Origin: JANQPA01 sp964628385
GTDB lineage: Bacteria > Bacteroidota > Bacteroidia > Chitinophagales > Saprospiraceae
Direction of reading: 5' to 3'
DNA length: 64,000 nt
Assembly: GCA_964628385.1 (NCBI GenBank)
Contig: CAZVOD010000003.1
Coordinates: 1-64,000 of the forward strand
The position numbers and the translations under genes are program-made. Below, piece by piece: positions 8,029-17,000 of this stretch (the first letter of the stretch is position 1; each line of letters opens with the position of its first letter). The notes under the pieces were generated by a model that searched no databases, had not been told where the DNA came from, and saw only the letters and a program-made list of their open reading frames with translations.

Positions 8029-9330
8029 CTACAGCCTCCAGTACGTGAGGCCGATGTCTTCAATTGGTCGTTCGTAAATTCCTTTAATATCAAGTAAAAT
8101 CGGATCTTCTACCATTATGGACTTATAATAGTCGAAGTCTAATTTGATGTATTCCTTGTGACTCACCGCAACGATGACGGCATCATAATCATCCGATATT
8201 TGATCAACCAAAGTCATGCCATATTCGTGGGCCACTTCATTTGGTGATGCGTAGGGATCAGTAACGTGCACATTTATAGAAAATTGCATCAATTCTCTGA
8301 CCAAATCGGCTACTTTAGAATTTCTGATATCAGAGACATTCTCCTTAAAGGTCATTCCCATCATAAGCACCTTGGTATTACCAGGACTTTTACCGGCCTG
8401 TATCATCATTTGCACCAAGCGTTTGGCAATAAAGGAGGGCATGCTGTCATTGATGCGCCTTCCACTGAGAATCACCTGCGGATCGTAGCCTATTTGCTTG
8501 GATTTATGTAGCAGATAATAGGGATCTACGCTGATGCAATGGCCGCCTACCAGGCCCGGATAGAAGCGCAGGAAGTTCCATTTGGTACTGGCGGCTTCCA
8601 GGACTTCACGGGTATCGATGCCCAGTTTGTCAAAAATGATGGAGAGCTCGTTCATCAAGGAGATGTTCAGGTCTCTTTGCGTATTTTCAATCACTTTTGC
8701 CGCTTCCGCCACCTTTATGGAAGAAGCTTTATGAATACCGGCTTCAATTATAGCGCCATAAACATTGGCAATCTCCTCTACTGATTCTTCATCGCTACCA
8801 GAAACGACCTTTACTATCTTTTCCAGGGTCCTCACCTTATCACCCGGAACAATCCTTTCCGGTGAGTAGCCTATTTTGAAATCTTCATTGAGCTTCAAAT
8901 TGGAGTACCGCTCCAGAATGGGCAAACAATCCTCCTCAGTACACCCCGGGTAGACTGTAGATTCGTAGATCACATAATCTCCCTTTTTCAATTGCCGTGC
9001 GATAGCCTCAGAAGCTTTGAATACAGGTTTTAGGTTGGGTACTTTGTGCTCATCTACCGGTGTCGGTACAGCAATAATATGAAAATGAGCATACTGCAAA
9101 TCTTCCGGATTGCTTGTAAAGCAGATTTCGGTATCTTCAAAGGCTTTTGGATCCAGCTCATTGGATGGATCTTTGCCCTGCTTCATCATTTCTACCCGCT
9201 CTGCATTGATATCAAAGCCTATAACACTGAATTTTCGCGCCAATTGCAGCGCCAGCGGCAAACCCACGTAACCCAAGCCTGTTACAGATACCTTTTTTTG
9301 CTGTGTTTTTAAATCTTGAAAAATGCTCAC
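8029..9330 (-). CDS. wbpA: UDP-N-acetyl-D-glucosamine 6-dehydrogenase (TviB/WbpA type)
   Basis: This 433-aa nucleotide-sugar dehydrogenase oxidises C6 of UDP-GlcNAc to UDP-GlcNAcA with two NAD. The Rossmann motif GLGYVGLPLA is at about residues 18-27, ESTVYPGCTEE is in the mid part, EAAKVIENTQRDLNI in the central helix, and the catalytic Cys is in GLVGGHCISVDPYYL. The whole sequence reads like TviB of the Vi antigen pathway and P. aeruginosa WbpA/WbpO-type enzymes. It provides the first step for the WbpB-, WbpE- and WbpD-like enzymes encoded alongside. Length and key residues are normal. Confidence 0.92.
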   Translation of the reverse strand: MSIFQDLKTQQKKVSVTGLGYVGLPLALQLARKFSVIGFDINAERVEMMKQGKDPSNELDPKAFEDTEICFTSNPEDLQYAHFHIIAVPTPVDEHKVPNLKPVFKASEAIARQLKKGDYVIYESTVYPGCTEEDCLPILERYSNLKLNEDFKIGYSPERIVPGDKVRTLEKIVKVVSGSDEESVEEIANVYGAIIEAGIHKASSIKVAEAAKVIENTQRDLNISLMNELSIIFDKLGIDTREVLEAASTKWNFLRFYPGLVGGHCISVDPYYLLHKSKQIGYDPQVILSGRRINDSMPSFIAKRLVQMMIQAGKSPGNTKVLMMGMTFKENVSDIRNSKVADLVRELMQFSINVHVTDPYASPNEVAHEYGMTLVDQISDDYDAVIVAVSHKEYIKLDFDYYKSIMVEDPILLDIKGIYERPIEDIGLTYWRL

Positions 9331-9367
9331 TTTCTTAAATTTATTGTGTTCAAGATGTTCATTGAGA

Positions 9368-9943
9368 TCAAGTCATTATTACCGAGTCATCTTCCAATCT
9401 GTATGTTTGTCCGCTTTCCTTGCAAGTAGCGTTTCCTTTATCATCAAATTCTAATCTTGTACCCTGCCGACTCATCCACCCCGTTTGCCGGGCCGGATTG
9501 CCAAGCATCAAAGCATAGGGTTTGACATCTTTAGTGACTACGCTGCCCGCGCCCACAAAACAGTACGCTCCAAGAACCACTCCACAAACAACGGTGGCGT
9601 TAGCGCCGATGGTAGCTCCCTGCTGTACCCGTGTTGGCTGAAACTCCTGCTTTCTGTTCACCGCACTTCTGGGATTAATCACGTTGGTAAAAACCATAGA
9701 AGGCCCCAGAAAAACATCGTCTTCACAGATGACTCCTTCATACAGGGATACGTTATTTTGCACTTTAACGTTATTCCCTATTTGCACTTTATTTCCCACA
9801 AAAACATTTTGCCCCAAAGTACAGCTCTTGCCGATTGTGGCACTTCCCATGATATGGGAGAAATGCCAGATTTTTGTTCCTTCGCCGATCAGTGCTCCAG
9901 GATCAATAATGGCAGTTTCATGCTTAAAATATCCTGTTGACAT
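9368..9943 (-). CDS. wbpD: UDP-2-acetamido-3-amino-glucuronate N-acetyltransferase (WbpD/WlbB type)
   Basis: This 191-aa left-handed beta-helix acetyltransferase has hexapeptide repeats from about residue 12 to 150 (for example IGEGTKIWHFSHI, VGNKVQIGNNVKVQNNVS, IGANATVVCGVVLG). WbpD-type enzymes acetylate the 3-amino group of the UDP-uronic acid using acetyl-CoA. The segment FTNVINPRSAVNRKQEF is typical of the WbpD/WlbB group. It lies 15 bp after the aminotransferase gene, which makes its substrate, so pathway assignment is strong. Confidence 0.9.
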   Translation of the reverse strand: MSTGYFKHETAIIDPGALIGEGTKIWHFSHIMGSATIGKSCTLGQNVFVGNKVQIGNNVKVQNNVSLYEGVICEDDVFLGPSMVFTNVINPRSAVNRKQEFQPTRVQQGATIGANATVVCGVVLGAYCFVGAGSVVTKDVKPYALMLGNPARQTGWMSRQGTRLEFDDKGNATCKESGQTYRLEDDSVIMT

Positions 9944-9958
9944 CCGGTTGCGAAATCT

Positions 9959-11104
9959 TTATTTCCCGAAATACTTTCTCAGATGAGTCGTAATATATTC
10001 TAATTCTTCTTCTGTCAATTCAGAGTGCATGGGTAAAGAAAAGACCCTCTCGCACAAGTAATCTGTGTTTTCCAGTTCGGTCACTTCATTAGCGCTTACG
10101 CCCTTGAAAGCTTCCTGCTTGTAGAGTGGCACCGGATAGTAGATCATAGAAGGTATATTATGTTCTTTCAGGAAAGCCTGAATATCATCTCTTTGCCCCT
10201 CTTTGACGATCAATGTATACTGATGAAATACATGAGTGGAAAAGCTACTTCTGACCGGAGTTTGCAGTTCTGCTACATCTGCTAATGCCTTATCGTAGTA
10301 GTCAGCAGCTTTTCGGCGTTCGGCAGCAAATTCATCTAGATGCTTCAATTTGATGTCCAATATGGCAGCCTGAATGGAATCCAACCTTGAATTGACGCCC
10401 ACATATTTGTGATAGTATCTTTTATTTTGGCCGTGATTAGCGACTATTCTGATTCTGGCAGCCAACTCGTCATTATTGGTGTATACAGCACCGCCATCGC
10501 CGTAGGCGCCCAGGTTTTTGGAAGGATAAAAAGAAGTACCTCCCATTAAGCCTAAAGTACCCGTTTTTTGAGTATGCCCATCGCGGAAGGTATAGTCAGC
10601 GCCTATCGCCTGTGCATTGTCTTCGATCACGTACAAGTGATGCTTTTCAGCTATTTTCAGGATGGGCTCCATGTCGCAGCTCTGCCCAAAAAGGTTAACC
10701 GGTACGATAGCGCGGGTACGGGGCGTAAGATTAGCCTCTACGATCTCTGCTGTCAGGTTAAATGTATCTCTGTCTACATCTACCATGATGGGCCGATAGC
10801 CCAACAGTGCAATCACTTCGGCAGTAGATATGTAGGTAAAGGACGGAACAATCACCTCATCACCCGGCTGTAAGTCCAGTGCCATCATTCCAATTTGGAG
10901 GGCATCAGTGCCGTTAGCACAGGGAATGACATGCTTAACATCCAGGTAATTTTCCATATTGGCCTGGAAAGATTTCACAGCAGGTCCGTTAATATAAGCT
11001 GTAGAACCCAGCACGTCCAATACCGCCTGGTTGATCTCTTCTTTGTATCTTAAATATTGGGACTTTAAGTCCACCATTTGAATCGCCTTGGTTATACTAT
11101 CCAT
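9959..11104 (-). CDS. wbpE: DegT/DnrJ/EryC1-family sugar aminotransferase (WbpE/WlbC type)
   Basis: This 381-aa PLP-dependent aminotransferase is predicted to convert UDP-3-keto-GlcNAcA to the 3-amino sugar with glutamate as donor. The fold-type I core is clear: CANGTDALQIGM near residue 62, VIEDNAQAIGA, and the PLP-binding Lys in FYPSKNLGAYGDGGA. The substrate end has NSRLDSIQAAIL, typical of sugar aminotransferases. It is followed closely by the matching acetyltransferase and preceded, 4 bp away, by the remains of lhgO. Similar enzymes act on 4-keto sugars (PerA, ArnB), but the three neighbouring pathway genes favour the WbpE role. Confidence 0.88.
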   Translation of the reverse strand: MDSITKAIQMVDLKSQYLRYKEEINQAVLDVLGSTAYINGPAVKSFQANMENYLDVKHVIPCANGTDALQIGMMALDLQPGDEVIVPSFTYISTAEVIALLGYRPIMVDVDRDTFNLTAEIVEANLTPRTRAIVPVNLFGQSCDMEPILKIAEKHHLYVIEDNAQAIGADYTFRDGHTQKTGTLGLMGGTSFYPSKNLGAYGDGGAVYTNNDELAARIRIVANHGQNKRYYHKYVGVNSRLDSIQAAILDIKLKHLDEFAAERRKAADYYDKALADVAELQTPVRSSFSTHVFHQYTLIVKEGQRDDIQAFLKEHNIPSMIYYPVPLYKQEAFKGVSANEVTELENTDYLCERVFSLPMHSELTEEELEYITTHLRKYFGK

Positions 11105-11108
11105 AGTG

Positions 11109-11957
11109 TTATAATTCTTTTAAATGGGCTACCGCCTTTTCTGCTACCGTATAGCCTACGGAAAGGGAGGCAGTAGCAGCAGGAGATGACGCGTTGCAAA
11201 CATTAATAACGCGCTTTTTTTCCAAAATAATAAAATCATCAAGTAATTCTCCATCCGGGCTGCAGGCCATCGCTCTGACGCCCGAGCCGCCCCGCTTCCG
11301 ATCATCAATGCTGACTGCTGGAATCAGATGCTGTAAGGCCCTTGTGAAGGCTCGCCTGGAATAGGAGCGATAAAACTCGTCTAATCTCTGCGGCCAGTAT
11401 TTCAGAGCAATGCGGCGGAAACCACCGTATCCCAGGGTTTCGGCACACTCTTTCCAGTTGGCATCCCAACGGCTGTATCCTTCCCGACTGAATGCCAACA
11501 CGGCATTGGGCCCTGCTTCAATCCCTACTTTGACCATTCGGGTGTAGTGAACCCCCAAGAAAGGAAAATGAGGATTGAGTACCGGATAAATCAAATTATT
11601 GACTAGATATTCTTTCTCTTTTGAAAGCTCGTAGTATTCCCCCTCCGGAAGGGCAGAATTTTGATATCAACTGCAGGCATTGTCATTTTTGCGATTACAT
11701 CAGAGTAGAAGCCTGCGCAGTTGATGACTAAATTACAATTAATTTCAGCTTTTGAGCTGATTACCGTTATTTCGTTTTCCCAACTGGTAATAAGTACCAG
11801 AGTGGATAACGCCACTGTTAGGTCCGGTTTGGTGCCTAGCTACAACGTCTTCTTTTTCCACTATAGCAATTGTCAGATCCTTTTTCATTCTCGACAATTG
11901 GTAAGCAGTGGCTAATCCAACTATCCCGGTTCCTATAACGAAAACGTCGTATTTCAT
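11109..11957 (-). pseudogene. lhgO: L-2-hydroxyglutarate oxidase (LhgO) remnant, internal deletion plus frameshift
   Basis: Three minus-strand fragments in different frames add up to an LhgO-like FAD enzyme. The first (from 11957) starts MKYDVFVIGTGIVGLATAY, the FAD-binding fold, and reaches GVIHSGTYYQ. The frame then shifts near 11780 and resumes at NEITVISSKAE...LVINCAGFYSDVIA; compared with E. coli LhgO about 110 residues are missing here. A second frameshift lies in a run of C's (G's on the coding strand) near 11639-11645, inside the PFRGEYY motif. The last fragment keeps NHLIYP-like, FLGVHYTRM, SPDGELLDDF and NASSPAATAS to the C-terminus. Total span is about 283 codons against roughly 400 normally. 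A sequencing error could explain one frameshift but not the deletion. Confidence 0.85.
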
Positions 11958-11958
11958 G

Positions 11959-12501
11959 CTACAGACTCGATTCTTTTGACCAAAGCAAAAGTGTATCGGC
12001 CTCCATTAAATCCGGCCCGGCCACTTCAAATTCTTCAATGGTGTATACCAGGTACCTTATTTTTCTGTTGATCAGCTCTTCCGCTTTACCTACCAGATTT
12101 ACCAAGTATTTTTTATCAATATTTCCGATAAACAAAAGATCTATAATATTGCGATCTATTCCTTTTGCAAAGTCCCCAATAACAAAAACTTTTTCCACAT
12201 CACCAAGCCGCTCGATCACATTCTCTATAATGCTGTCCAGCCCCACATGCTTCATTATGATCTTATTAATCTCCGAAAATAGGGGGTGTTTGGTATTGGC
12301 CTGAAATATCTTTTTGTTACCGCTCATTTTTGAAACAAGCATCCCTGCTTTCTCCAACCTGTTCAGTTCTACCCGGATGGCATTGGACGAGTCGCCGAAC
12401 TCTCCTTCCAGGCTTCGGAGATAAGCGGTAGTGTTGCTGTTTAAAAAAAACTTTAGCAGCAACTTTACACGCGTTTTTGAGGATATAATTGCTTCTATCA
12501 T
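11959..12501 (-). CDS. Winged-helix (ArsR-like) regulator fused to nucleotidyltransferase-like domain
   Basis: This 180-aa protein begins with a winged helix (about 1-75: SSKTRVKLLLKFFLNSNTTAYL, then SSNAIRVELNRLEKAGML), followed by a short nucleotidyltransferase-fold domain (about 100-175) with VFVIGDFAKGIDRNIIDLLFIG. Proteins of this architecture often stand first in Bacteroidota polysaccharide loci, so a regulatory role is inferred; catalysis is unlikely because the usual GSxxxG-D-x-D pattern is degraded. I prefer the ATG at 12501. An in-frame TTG at 12522 exists, but those seven codons are exactly the palindrome described separately. It lies 1 bp from the lhgO remnant and is the first gene of the long minus-strand locus. 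Confidence 0.78.
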   Translation of the reverse strand: MIEAIISSKTRVKLLLKFFLNSNTTAYLRSLEGEFGDSSNAIRVELNRLEKAGMLVSKMSGNKKIFQANTKHPLFSEINKIIMKHVGLDSIIENVIERLGDVEKVFVIGDFAKGIDRNIIDLLFIGNIDKKYLVNLVGKAEELINRKIRYLVYTIEEFEVAGPDLMEADTLLLWSKESSL

Positions 12502-12522
12502 TTGAGTAACAAATTTACTCAA
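12502..12522. promoter_or_regulatory. Palindromic operator candidate abutting the regulator start
   Basis: Perfect 8-bp arms TTGAGTAA (12502-12509) and TTACTCAA (12515-12522) with a 5-nt spacer end directly at the preferred ATG (12501). The -7 promoter box lies inside it. The arrangement suits autoregulation by the encoded winged-helix protein. This is inference from position, since palindromes of this size also arise by chance. Confidence 0.5.
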
Positions 12523-12539
12523 AAATTAATCAGATCAAA
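12510..12539 (-). promoter_or_regulatory. Bacteroidota-type promoter of the polysaccharide locus
   Basis: On the minus strand TTTG (12536-12539) and TAAATTTG (12510-12517) are 18 nt apart, matching the Bacteroidota sigma factor pattern TTTG-N(about 19)-TAnnTTTG. Transcription would start almost at the ATG, giving a very short leader. The remaining 12540-12812 is AT-rich, with only a low-complexity reading frame judged non-coding. Confidence 0.5.
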
Positions 12540-12812
12540 ATGTATTTTCCAGTCCTTTTTAAGAACAGAAGTAAATATAAAATATTTTTCTTATTGACAA
12601 AAAGCTACAAGACCAAAAAGAGTAAACTTAACTTACTGATAAATATTGAGTTACAAAATACGAAGGCTATTTTAGTTTTTCATAGAAAAAACCAAATACT
12701 ATTAATGCATAAAAAAACTACCTATTATTTCAAAGACATTCTGGCCAAAGAATATAGTTTGGAAAATAGGTAATTCAAGCTTTAAAAATAAGTAAGACAA
12801 AAATCAGTGTGC

Positions 12813-13925
12813 TTATCTTTTGACGAATTGTCTGACGGTCAGGTTGCTATTGTGTATGATACGCATCCAGTAGATGCCATTGGGCAACTGTGAGACATCG
12901 ACAATGGTTTTTTCCCTTTGCCCTTTAGCCATTATTTTGAGCTGTCCCTGAAGATCAATGATTTGGTAAGTAAAGGTGGTATTGGTACTGCCAGAGATGA
13001 CCAATTGATCAATGGCAGCGGTAGGATAAACAATGAACCCGGCCCGGTCAATCCACATATTGAGGTAATCAGAGTACTCGATGGTGGAGTCCTGGTCTAC
13101 TTGCTTCAGGCGGTAGAGGTTATGACCTGCTCCCGGTTTTTCATCAATGAAATGGTAAGATTTGTTAGCAAAAGAATTCCCCTGACCTTCAACTTTGTGA
13201 ATAACGGCAAAAGGCTGGTCATTTATCTTTCTTTCGACCTCAAAGTAGGCGTGATTCAGCTCGCTGGCGGTTGACCATTTCAGGTGAACCTGGCCGTTGT
13301 TTTCTATTATTTCCCAGTTTATCAGCTCTACTGGCAAAACGGCAGTTCCAAGGATGGTCACATTATCTATCCTCATGGTGGCGGCCTGTGCTGATATGTC
13401 CTGCCCATAGGGATAAATTCTGAAAGTGATGCGCCCGCCATTGTAGATGGGCTGTGACAGGTTGTAGGAATAGGTATCGCAGTAAGACAACGTGGAATTG
13501 GTAGCCGATCCCAGGAAATTGACATCCGAAGAGAAATTATCGATACTATAATAAACATCGAATCTTCGGGCAGCGCTGTTGGAGGAGATATTGGAGCGAA
13601 AGAAAAAACCAGTAACGTGGGCATCGTAGCGATCTTTCAGCTTTGCCGTAAACTGCATGTATTCAGAGGGATTGCGGCTATTGCTGGTCGGCCAGAAATT
13701 AGTGGACCAGGACTCCGCTCCTGAGCAGATATTGGGGCTTCCCGTATTGTTACCGCCCTGGATCGTAGCTTGCCCCCAATCCACTTTTTGAGAACGAACG
13801 GATGGTGAGAGCGGCAGTATAGGAATAGCCGTAGTTAGGTTTTCAAAAGACCACTGCGCCAAATTTTGTGCAGGAAGCTGCAAGCCCATCAGCAGGCAGC
13901 TCCATAAGAATAGACTTGTTTTCAT
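12813..13925 (-). CDS. Secreted protein with T9SS C-terminal sorting domain
   Basis: This 370-aa protein of unknown specific function starts with a clear signal peptide (MKTSLFLWSCLLMGLQLPAQ, cut about residue 20). The start at 13925 avoids a 28-residue extension that lacks signal features. The middle (about 25-215) resembles a secreted beta-sandwich domain with aromatic and Asn-rich strands and no catalytic motif I recognise. At about 220-290 there is a fibronectin-like segment (VHLKWSTASELNHAYFEVER). The last 75 residues are a type A T9SS sorting domain ending LTVRQFVKR, so it should be exported by the system that includes SprA in this window and be attached to the surface or released. Confidence 0.8.
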   Translation of the reverse strand: MKTSLFLWSCLLMGLQLPAQNLAQWSFENLTTAIPILPLSPSVRSQKVDWGQATIQGGNNTGSPNICSGAESWSTNFWPTSNSRNPSEYMQFTAKLKDRYDAHVTGFFFRSNISSNSAARRFDVYYSIDNFSSDVNFLGSATNSTLSYCDTYSYNLSQPIYNGGRITFRIYPYGQDISAQAATMRIDNVTILGTAVLPVELINWEIIENNGQVHLKWSTASELNHAYFEVERKINDQPFAVIHKVEGQGNSFANKSYHFIDEKPGAGHNLYRLKQVDQDSTIEYSDYLNMWIDRAGFIVYPTAAIDQLVISGSTNTTFTYQIIDLQGQLKIMAKGQREKTIVDVSQLPNGIYWMRIIHNSNLTVRQFVKR

Positions 13926-13986
13926 TGCTGTTTTCTTTTTTGAAAACAAGATAGGAGGCGAGCGTGCCAAATTCGGGCACAAAGAA

Positions 13987-14016
13987 ATAGCTGTCGGGCT
14001 TATGCCCAACAGCTAT
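13987..14016 (-). terminator. Terminator of metH
   Basis: The hairpin has arms ATAGCTGT and ACAGCTAT continued inward by GGGC/GCCC around a 4-nt loop. On the minus strand it is followed by ATTTCTTT. It stands about 60 bp past the metH stop and just before the secreted-protein gene. Confidence 0.65.
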
Positions 14017-14073
14017 CTATGTGAAGTAGACTTGTTTCGGAGTTATTTAACCTTTTGGAGACAAATCCGAGTT

Positions 14074-17000
14074 TTAGCGATCGTAGTTCAATACTGGTGT
14101 CAACCACTTTTCGGCTAGTTCCATGCTCATATTTTTCCTTTTGGCATAGTCTTTCACCTGATCCTGTGCAATTTTGCCGAGGCCAAAATATTTGGACTCA
14201 GGGTGGGCGTAGTACCAGCCGCTAACGGAGGCCGCCGGGTACATGGCATAACTTTCAGTCAGAGAAACACCTATTTTATTTTCCACATCCAAAAGCTCCC
14301 AAAGTGTTGCTTTTTCGGTGTGCTCGGGGCAAGCCGGATAGCCAGGAGCCGGGCGGATGCCCTTGTATTTTTCAGCGATCAGATCATCATTGCTGAGGGT
14401 TTCTTCAGGCTCGTACCCCCAGATTTCTGTACGTACTTTGTGGTGCATACATTCGGCAAAAGCTTCGGCGAGGCGATCGGCCAGTGCTTTCAGCATAATA
14501 GACTTATAATCATCGTGCTGTGCTTCAAATTCTTTAAGCTTTTTCTCTATGCCAATACCCGCAGTTACGGCAAACGCTCCGATATAATCCTGCTTTTTGG
14601 AAGAAGCCGGAGCGATAAAGTCGGTAAGCGATAAGTTAGGCAATCCGGGCGCTTTTTTATTTTGCTGGCGCAAGTTGCGTAGGGTCGCTCTGACATTGCG
14701 GCGATCTTCATCATCGTATACGGCAATATCATCATCAGTAATCGCATTGGCGGGGAAAATTCCCATGACGGCCTTAGCCGTCAGCCACTTCTCATCGATA
14801 ATCTGACGGAGCATACTTCTGGCATCATTAAATAGCTTTCGGGCTTCTGTACCTACGATTTCATCATCGAGGATGGCAGGGTACTTACCAGCCATTTGCC
14901 AGCTAGAGAAAAAGGGCGTCCAGTCGATAAATTCGGAGAGCATTTCCAGAGAAAACGCTTCAAAGACTTTTGTTCCCAGGCAATTAGGCTTCGCCGGCTC
15001 GTGATTATCCCAATCAAATGGCAGCTTATTACTACGAGCCTGATCCAGGGAGATATATTTCTTTCTGGACTGACGGCCTGCTCTTGACACCCTCACTCTT
15101 TCTAGGTCCTGTTTAACATCCAGTATATAATTATTCTTCAGGTCTTCATCATTCGTAGTCAGGTTACTGACTACCGCCACCGCTTTGGAAGCATCAATAA
15201 CATGAACAACCGGCCCGGAATACTGGGGCTCTATCTTTACAGCGGTGTGGGTTTTGGAGGTAGTAGCACCACCGATAAGTAGCGGAACTCTAAACCCTTG
15301 CCGTTCCATTTCTTTAGCTACGTCAACCATCTCGTCAAGGGAGGGAGTAATCAGTCCACTCAGGCCGATGACATCCACGCCGTGTTCTTTGGCAGCTTGT
15401 AAGATTTTGGCGCCCGGCACCATTACCCCCAGGTCGACAATATCGAAATTATTACAGGCCAGCACGACGCCGACAATATTTTTTCCAATATCGTGCACAT
15501 CACCTTTAACTGTTGCCAGAAGAATTTTTCCCTTTGCAGATTGATCCCCGGAAGCTTCTTTTTCTTCCTCGATATATGGCGTCAGGTAAGCGACTGCTTT
15601 TTTCATTACCCGGGCACTTTTGACTACCTGTGGCAAAAACATTTTCCCTTCCCCAAAAAGATCACCAACGATATTCATACCATCCATTAGTGGGCCTTCT
15701 ATAACTTTTAGTGGTGCGGGATATTTTTGCCTGGCTTCTTCGGTATCTTCTACGATAAAATCGGTAATACCACGCATCAAAGAATACTCCAGTCGCTTTT
15801 CTACGGGATTTTCTCGCCAGGAGAGGTCTTTTTTAATGGAGCGGCCACCACTACCTTTTACTTGCTCTGCAAAGTCAGTGAGGCGCTCTGTAGCATCTTC
15901 TCTTCTGTTGAAAAGCACATCTTCCACTCTTTCCAGCAATTCGGGGGGGATTTCTTCGTACACCTCAATCATACCGGCGTTAACAATTCCCATGTCCATA
16001 CCAGCCTTGACGGCGTGATACAGGAAGGCGGCGTGCATAGCTTCGCGCACCGTATTGTTCCCTCTGAAAGAGAAAGAGATATTACTTACTCCACCGCTAA
16101 TTTTTGCGCCCGGGCACAGTTTCTTTATTTGCCGCGTAGCTTCAATAAAGGCTATACCATAACCATTGTGCTCTTCTATACCGGTAGCAACGGCAAAAAT
16201 ATTAGGATCAAAGATGATATCTTCCGGCTTGTATTTAACTTGCTGAGTTAGAATATCATAGGCTCTTTTACAAATTTCGACTTTTCTTTCCACGGTATCG
16301 GCCTGCCCTTCCTCATCGAATGCCATAACGACGACAGAGGCGCCGTAACGCCTAACGATTTTAGCCTGACGGATAAATTCTTCTTCCCCTTCTTTTAGGG
16401 ATATGGAGTTAACCACACATTTTCCCTGTACACACTTCAAGCCTTCCTCGATGACAGAAAACTTTGAGGAGTCGATCATGATAGGCAGCTTAGCAATATC
16501 TGGTTCGGCCATGACCAGGTTCAAAAAGTCTTTCATGGCCTGAGCGGAATCTAACAGGCCTTCATCCATATTGACATCTATGATTTGGGCACCACCTTCT
16601 ACCTGCTGCTGCGCTACCGATAAGGCCTCTGCATAATCGCCGGTTTTGATCAACCTGGCGAATTTTTTGGACCCCGTTACATTGGTTCTTTCTCCTACGT
16701 TCACAAAATTAGTTTCGGGGCGAATGATAAGTGGCTCAAGCCCGCTTAACATAGAGTAGCCTGGCTGCTGAGGGATTTTACGGGGTGGAATGCCCTCTAC
16801 CCCTTTAGCCATCGCAGCGATATGCTCAGGAGCCGTACCACAACAACCACCAATAATATTTACAAGGCCACTTTCGGCAAATTCACGGATATAAGCTTCC
16901 ATTTCTTCCGCTCCCTGGTCGTATTCCCCGAATTCATTGGGCAGTCCCGCATTCGGGTAAGCGCTCACATAACAATCAGCAATACCAGAAAGGGATTGCA

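Noticed and set aside
11603..11815. Separate short genes in the lhgO region
   Set aside because: Each fragment is a consecutive part of one LhgO protein broken by frame changes, so they are treated as one pseudogene.
12540..12773. 77-codon plus-strand frame upstream of the winged-helix gene
   Set aside because: AT-rich, Lys/Ile/Leu low-complexity composition, no recognised family, lies in the promoter region of the divergent locus.
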